Shown here: positions 60,258-64,000 of the stretch, in pieces
Position numbering within the stretch: position 1 is the stretch's first letter
How the letters are laid out: each line of letters begins with the position of its first letter
NCBI RefSeq assembly: GCF_030815485.1
Contig: NZ_JAUSWV010000002.1
Location: 3,596,001-3,660,000 of the forward strand
Reading direction: 5' to 3'
Source of the DNA: Streptomyces rishiriensis
GTDB taxonomy: Bacteria > Actinomycetota > Actinomycetes > Streptomycetales > Streptomycetaceae
Length of the DNA: 64,000 nucleotides
Program-made: the position numbers and the translations under genes
The notes under the pieces: model-generated
Seen by the model: the letters and a program-made list of their open reading frames with translations, nothing else
Database searches by the model: none
What the model was told of the DNA's origin: nothing

Positions 60258-61019
60258 ATGGGCGCGGGACACGCACACCGGCTCTACCGGCACGGGCACT
60301 CGCCCGTGCACGGCCTGCCGCCGCACACCAAGCTCGCCGCCGTCTTCGGCTTCGTGGTGGTCGTCGTGTCGACACCACGGGAGGCGATGTGGGCGTTCGG
60401 CCTGTACGCGCTCCTGCTGGCCTTCGTCGCCCGGCACGCGCGCGTGCCCATCGGTTTCCTGCTCAAACGACTGCTGATCGAGGTGCCGTTCGTCGCCTTC
60501 GCGGTGCTGATGCCGTTCGTGGCGGAGGGCGAGCGGGTGGACGTCCTCGGCCTGTCGCTGAGCGTCAACGGCCTGTGGGGCGCCTGGAACGTCCTCGCGA
60601 AGGGCACCCTGGGCGTCGCCGCCTCGGTGCTGCTGGCGTCCACCACGGAGCTGCGCGAACTGCTCCTCGGCCTCCAGCGACTGCGGCTGCCGTCGCTGCT
60701 CGTGCAGATCGCGTCCTTCATGATCCGCTACGGCGACGTCATCACGGACGAGATGCGGCGCATGCGGATCGCCCGGGAGTCGCGCGGCTTCGAGGCGCGG
60801 GGCGTACGGCACTGGGGGGTCCTCGCCAAGTCGGCGGGCGCGCTGTTCATCCGCTCCTACGAGCGCGGCGAGCGCGTGCATCTGGCCATGATCAGCCGGG
60901 GGTACGCCGGTTCGATGCCGGTGATCGACGAGGTGAACGCGTCACGGGCGCAGTGGTCGTACGCGCTGACCCTCCCGCTCGCCGCCCTCACGGTCTGCGT
61001 GTTGGGATGGTCCCTGTGA
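60258..61019 (+). CDS. cbiQ: ECF transporter transmembrane component CbiQ
   Basis: The 253-residue protein has five to six helices and the T-component signature motifs ARESRGFEARGVRHWGVLAK and MISRGYAGSMPVIDE, whose Ala-Arg-Gly segments contact the ATPase. HGLPPHTKLAAVFGFVVVVV opens it, as in CbiQ. ATG at 60258 lies four bases after the cbiM stop. The stop overlaps the cbiO start (GTGA). Confidence 0.94.
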   Translation: MGAGHAHRLYRHGHSPVHGLPPHTKLAAVFGFVVVVVSTPREAMWAFGLYALLLAFVARHARVPIGFLLKRLLIEVPFVAFAVLMPFVAEGERVDVLGLSLSVNGLWGAWNVLAKGTLGVAASVLLASTTELRELLLGLQRLRLPSLLVQIASFMIRYGDVITDEMRRMRIARESRGFEARGVRHWGVLAKSAGALFIRSYERGERVHLAMISRGYAGSMPVIDEVNASRAQWSYALTLPLAALTVCVLGWSL

Positions 61020-61795
61020 CTGACGCCGTGACGCCCCCCGTGATGCCCACGCCCTCCCTGGAAGTGGCCGGTCTGGCCTTCGCCTACCCCGACGGCCACC
61101 AGGCCCTGTTCGGCGTGGACTTCTCCGTCGCGCGAGGCGAGCGGGTCGCGCTGCTCGGCCCCAACGGCGCCGGGAAGACCACCCTCGTACTGCACCTGAA
61201 CGGCATCCTGACCGGCGGCGCGGGCACGGTGACGGTGGCCGGACTGCCCGTCGGCAAGCAGCACATGGCCGAGATCCGCCGCAAGGTCGGCATCGTCTTC
61301 CAGGACCCGGACGACCAGCTGTTCATGCCGACGGTCCGTGAGGACGTGGCGTTCGGACCGGCCGCGGCCGGGCTGAAGGGGGCCGCTCTGGAGGCGCGGG
61401 TCGACCACGCCCTCGAGCAGGTCGGCATGGCGGAGTTCAAGAACCGTCCGCCGCACCACCTGTCCTTCGGCCAGCGGCGCCGGGTGGCCGTCGCCACGGT
61501 ACTGGCGATGGAGCCGGAGATCCTGGTCCTGGACGAGCCGTCCTCCAACCTCGACCCCGCCTCACGCCGCGAACTGGCCGACATCCTGAGGTCCTTGGAC
61601 GTCACCGCGCTCATGGTCACGCACGACCTGCCGTACGCCCTGGAGCTGTGCCCGCGCGCTCTCATCCTGAGCGAGGGCGTGATCGCGGCGGACGGCCGGA
61701 CCGGCGATCTGCTCGCCGACGACTCCCTCATGCGCGCGCATCGCCTGGAGTTGCCCTTCGGGTTCGACCCGCGCTCCGCGACAATGGGCGCGTGA
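61016..61795 (+). CDS. cbiO: ECF transporter ATPase CbiO
   Basis: The 259-residue ABC ATPase has Walker A LLGPNGAGKTTLVLHLNG, Q-loop VGIVFQDPDDQLF, signature LSFGQRRRVAVATVL (Phe in place of the usual Gly), Walker B ILVLDEPSSNLDPASR and the switch VTHDLPYALELCPRA. GTG at 61016 overlaps cbiQ by four bases; the stop overlaps ohrR by four bases. It powers the CbiMNQO transporter. Confidence 0.95.
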   Translation: MTDAVTPPVMPTPSLEVAGLAFAYPDGHQALFGVDFSVARGERVALLGPNGAGKTTLVLHLNGILTGGAGTVTVAGLPVGKQHMAEIRRKVGIVFQDPDDQLFMPTVREDVAFGPAAAGLKGAALEARVDHALEQVGMAEFKNRPPHHLSFGQRRRVAVATVLAMEPEILVLDEPSSNLDPASRRELADILRSLDVTALMVTHDLPYALELCPRALILSEGVIAADGRTGDLLADDSLMRAHRLELPFGFDPRSATMGA

Positions 61796-62259
61796 CGAAC
61801 GAGGCACCCACCGCCGACGGCACGCTGCTCCTCGACGAGCAGCTGTGCTTCGCGCTGTACGCGGCTCAGCGTGCCGTGACGGCCGCGTACCGGCCGCTGC
61901 TGGACGAACTGGGGCTCACCTACCCCCAGTACCTCGTGCTGCTGGTCCTGTGGGAGCGCGGTGAGACGACCGTCAAGGAACTGGCGGCGGCCCTGCGCCT
62001 GGACTACGGCACGATGTCGCCGCTGCTGAAGCGACTGGAGGCGGCGGGGCTGGTGCGCCGGGAGCGCTCGGCACGGGACGAGCGCTCGGTCCTCGTCGCG
62101 TGCACCGGGCGCGGCGAGGAACTGAAGGGTCGCGCGGAGCGCGTACCCGGCACCCTGCTCGCGACGACGGGCCTCGGGACGGCGGAGGTCACGCGGTTGC
62201 GCGAGGAGCTGTGGCAGCTCGCGCAACGGGCCCAGGACGCGGCGGACCACACCCGCTGA
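61792..62259 (+). CDS. ohrR: MarR-family organic hydroperoxide sensor OhrR
   Basis: The 155-residue protein has the OhrR N-terminus LLLDEQLCFALYAAQRAVTA, whose single Cys is the peroxide-reactive residue, and a winged helix with TVKELAAALRLDYGTMSPLL and the wing ERSARDERSVLVACTGRGE. Oxidised OhrR leaves the ohr promoter. GTG at 61792 overlaps the cbiO stop (GTGA). ohr follows after a 220-nt promoter region. Confidence 0.93.
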   Translation: MTNEAPTADGTLLLDEQLCFALYAAQRAVTAAYRPLLDELGLTYPQYLVLLVLWERGETTVKELAAALRLDYGTMSPLLKRLEAAGLVRRERSARDERSVLVACTGRGEELKGRAERVPGTLLATTGLGTAEVTRLREELWQLAQRAQDAADHTR

Positions 62260-62403
62260 CCACGGGCCCAGGACGCGGCGGACCGCACCCACCGACCGTG
62301 CGGGACCCCGCCGCGTCCCCGCCGTCTCCTCCGTTGCCGTCGCCGCTGCCGCCCGACCGCCGGGTTACCCTCGGTCACCTCCCCCTGAGGGAAGCGCACC
62401 CAC

Positions 62404-62417
62404 GTACCGGCCGGTAC
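62404..62417 (+). promoter_or_regulatory. Palindrome GTACCGGCCGGTAC upstream of ohr
   Basis: The 14-bp perfect palindrome lies 62 nt before the ohr start at 62480. It is a possible OhrR or other regulator site; an imperfect TTGTGCAcgaTGCAATT repeat follows at about 62419-62435 and may be the OhrR site. Confidence 0.5.
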
Positions 62418-62479
62418 CTTGTGCACGATGCAATTGGGCAAGGCCAGCTATGGGGCAAGTTCCCGGGGGAGGTCCCGCC

Positions 62480-62944
62480 GTGACCGACGGCAGCGCCGTT
62501 GACACCGTCCACACCGTCGACACCCGTCCGACGAAGATCACGTACGTCGCCGAGGCGACCGCGCACGGCGGCCGCGACGGATACGTGACCAGCCAGGACG
62601 GCCAGATCGAGCTGAAGGTGGCCATGCCGCCGGAGCTGGGCGGCGACGGCAACGGCACCAACCCGGAACAGCTCTTCGCGGCCGGTTACAGCTCCTGCTT
62701 CCACAACGCCCTGATCCTCGTCGGCAACCGCGCGGGCTTCGACCTCACGGGATCCACGGTGGCGGCGAAGGTCGGGATCGGCCCCAACCGGACCAAGGGC
62801 TACGGGCTCGCCGTCGCGCTCAGCGTCTCGCTCCCCGTCCTCGACCAGGAACTCGCCGGAAAGCTCGTGGACGCGGCGCACCAGGTGTGCCCCTACTCGA
62901 ACGCCACCCGCGGCAACATCGACGTAACGATCATTCTCGGCTAG
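62480..62944 (+). CDS. ohr: Organic hydroperoxide resistance protein (Ohr/OsmC family)
   Basis: Ohr reduces organic peroxides with two cysteines. The 154-residue protein has KITYVAEATAHGGRDGYVTS, the first active Cys in LFAAGYSSCFHNALILVG, and the second in AAHQVCPYSNATRGNIDVTI. GTG at 62480 follows GGGGGAGG with seven bases spacing; the upstream GTG at 62450 gives ten extra residues of poor sequence. It lies behind its regulator ohrR. Confidence 0.95.
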   Translation: MTDGSAVDTVHTVDTRPTKITYVAEATAHGGRDGYVTSQDGQIELKVAMPPELGGDGNGTNPEQLFAAGYSSCFHNALILVGNRAGFDLTGSTVAAKVGIGPNRTKGYGLAVALSVSLPVLDQELAGKLVDAAHQVCPYSNATRGNIDVTIILG

Positions 62945-63019
62945 GAGAACGAAGGAATCGCAGGCCCGACGGAGGCGTTCCCCGAGGAGTTGAAGGCGGT
63001 CAGACGAAGGGGTGCGGGC

Positions 63020-64000
63020 GTGGACGTGAACGGTGCGGTGGCCGAGGGCTTCGAGCCGGTCCGGGAGGCGTTCGCGGCCAACTTCGAGGTGCTCGGGGAC
63101 CGGGGGGCGGCGGTGGCCGTCTACCGGGACGGGCACAAGGTCGTCGACCTGTGGGCCGGCACGCGGGACGTCGACGGCGCTGACGGCGCGGACCCCGCGG
63201 CCCCTTGGGAACAGGGAACCGCGCAGATCGTGCGGTCGGCGACCAAGGGCGTCGCCGCCGCCGCGCTCCTGCTGCTGCACCAGCGCGGCGAGCTGGACCT
63301 GGACGCGCCCGTGGGGGCCTACTGGCCGCAGTACAAGGCCGCGGGCAAGGAGCGGACCCTCGTCCGGCACCTGCTCGCACACCGCGCGGGCGTGCCCGTG
63401 CTGGACCGGCCGCTGACCCCCGCCGAGGCCGCCGACCCCGACCTCGGTGCGGCGGCGGTGGCGGCGCAGGCGCCGGCCTGGGAGCCCGGTACGGACCACG
63501 GGTACCACGCGCAGACGTACAGCTGGCTGACCGGCGAGCTGGTACGCCGGATCACCGGCAGGACCATCGGCGAGTACATCGCCGACGAGATCGCGGGCCC
63601 GGTCGGGGCCGACCTGTGGCTCGGGCTTCCACGGGCGAGCCACGCGCGCGTGGGGCGGGTGGGGCAGGTGGACGCACCCGCGCACCGCGGGGCGCTCAGG
63701 ACCCGGCCCAAGCCGGCCGTCACCGCCGCCTACGCCGATCCCGCCTCCCTCACCCGCCGCGCCTTCGCCGCGATCACCCCGCTGCCCGACGAGAACGACC
63801 CCTCCTACCGAGCCGCGGCGCTCCCCGCCTCCAACGGCATCGCCACCGCCGACGGCCTGGCCCGCTTCTACGCGTCGCTGATCGGCGAGGTGGCGGGCGG
63901 GGTGCGGCTGCTGCGCCCGGAGACGATGGAACTGGCCCGCCGTGAGCAGTCCTCGGGGCCCGACCGGGTGCTCGTCGTGAACACCCGGTTCGGCCTCGGC
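63020..64000 (+). CDS. Serine beta-lactamase-like hydrolase, 3' end outside window
   Basis: 327 residues are visible and the frame is open at the right edge. The class C beta-lactamase / esterase fold is shown by the SxxK motif SATK (VRSATKGVAAAALLLLHQRG), HLLAHRAGVPVLDRPLT, GTDHGYHAQTYSWLTGELVR, and GIATADGLARFYASLIG. The tyrosine region reads YHAQTYSW, so esterase rather than beta-lactamase activity is likely. GTG at 63020 (VDVNGAVAEGFEPVREAF) is used. It lies 75 nt behind ohr. Confidence 0.88.
   Translation, partial: MDVNGAVAEGFEPVREAFAANFEVLGDRGAAVAVYRDGHKVVDLWAGTRDVDGADGADPAAPWEQGTAQIVRSATKGVAAAALLLLHQRGELDLDAPVGAYWPQYKAAGKERTLVRHLLAHRAGVPVLDRPLTPAEAADPDLGAAAVAAQAPAWEPGTDHGYHAQTYSWLTGELVRRITGRTIGEYIADEIAGPVGADLWLGLPRASHARVGRVGQVDAPAHRGALRTRPKPAVTAAYADPASLTRRAFAAITPLPDENDPSYRAAALPASNGIATADGLARFYASLIGEVAGGVRLLRPETMELARREQSSGPDRVLVVNTRFGLG

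Overview
This is a high-GC actinobacterial chromosome segment, almost certainly Streptomyces. The evidence is third-position G/C bias in every real gene, frequent GTG starts, overlapping ATGA/GTGA gene junctions, an SsgA-like sporulation protein, a TamR/trans-aconitate methyltransferase pair, a galT-galE-galK operon beside a sodium symporter, and the actinobacterial tatD-rpfB-rsmA-ispE order. All assignments come from reading the sequence and recalled family knowledge; no search was run.

Layout. 1-11 kb is core: a truncated sensor kinase, tRNA-Gln, glmU-prs-rplY-pth, a small membrane protein, ppc facing the other way, and a fatty-acid desaturase translationally coupled to a TetR regulator. 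11-20.5 kb holds a CsbD-like protein, a glyoxalase-fold protein, tam/tamR with palindromic operators, an orphan NarL-type regulator, an acetyltransferase, galTEK and a divergent symporter.

20.5-37.5 kb is the accessory region. It begins with a small secreted protein and eroded genes (a frameshifted HATPase gene and a second frameshifted small gene), then a two-gene module that looks like toxin-antitoxin. The centrepiece is a 7.7-kb gene for a secreted RHS/YD-repeat polymorphic toxin with an embedded ricin-B lectin, a Hint autoprocessing domain and a C-terminal deaminase-like toxin. A candidate immunity gene lies directly behind it, and a 1141-residue secreted DNRLRE/FG-GAP protein is transcribed divergently. 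A regulator whose receiver domain lacks the phospho-acceptor Asp closes the region.

37.7-64 kb returns to conserved material: two tandem membrane-anchored PQQ-like beta-propeller proteins, an ABC-F ATPase, an ankyrin/HEAT-type protein, ispE-rsmA-rpfB-tatD, a zinc-ribbon protein, rsmI diverging from pmt, an alanine-dehydrogenase-fold enzyme resembling N5-(carboxyethyl)ornithine synthase, two tandem penicillin-binding proteins followed by ssgE, a cobalt/nickel ECF transporter (cbiMN-cbiQ-cbiO) translationally coupled to ohrR, then ohr and a truncated serine beta-lactamase-like hydrolase.

Functional links: peptidoglycan supply and remodelling recur (glmU, rpfB, two PBPs, ssgE); galTEK and the symporter form a galactose uptake/Leloir unit; tamR-tam answers aconitate stress; ohrR-ohr answers organic peroxides; the RHS locus is an antagonism or kin-recognition system.
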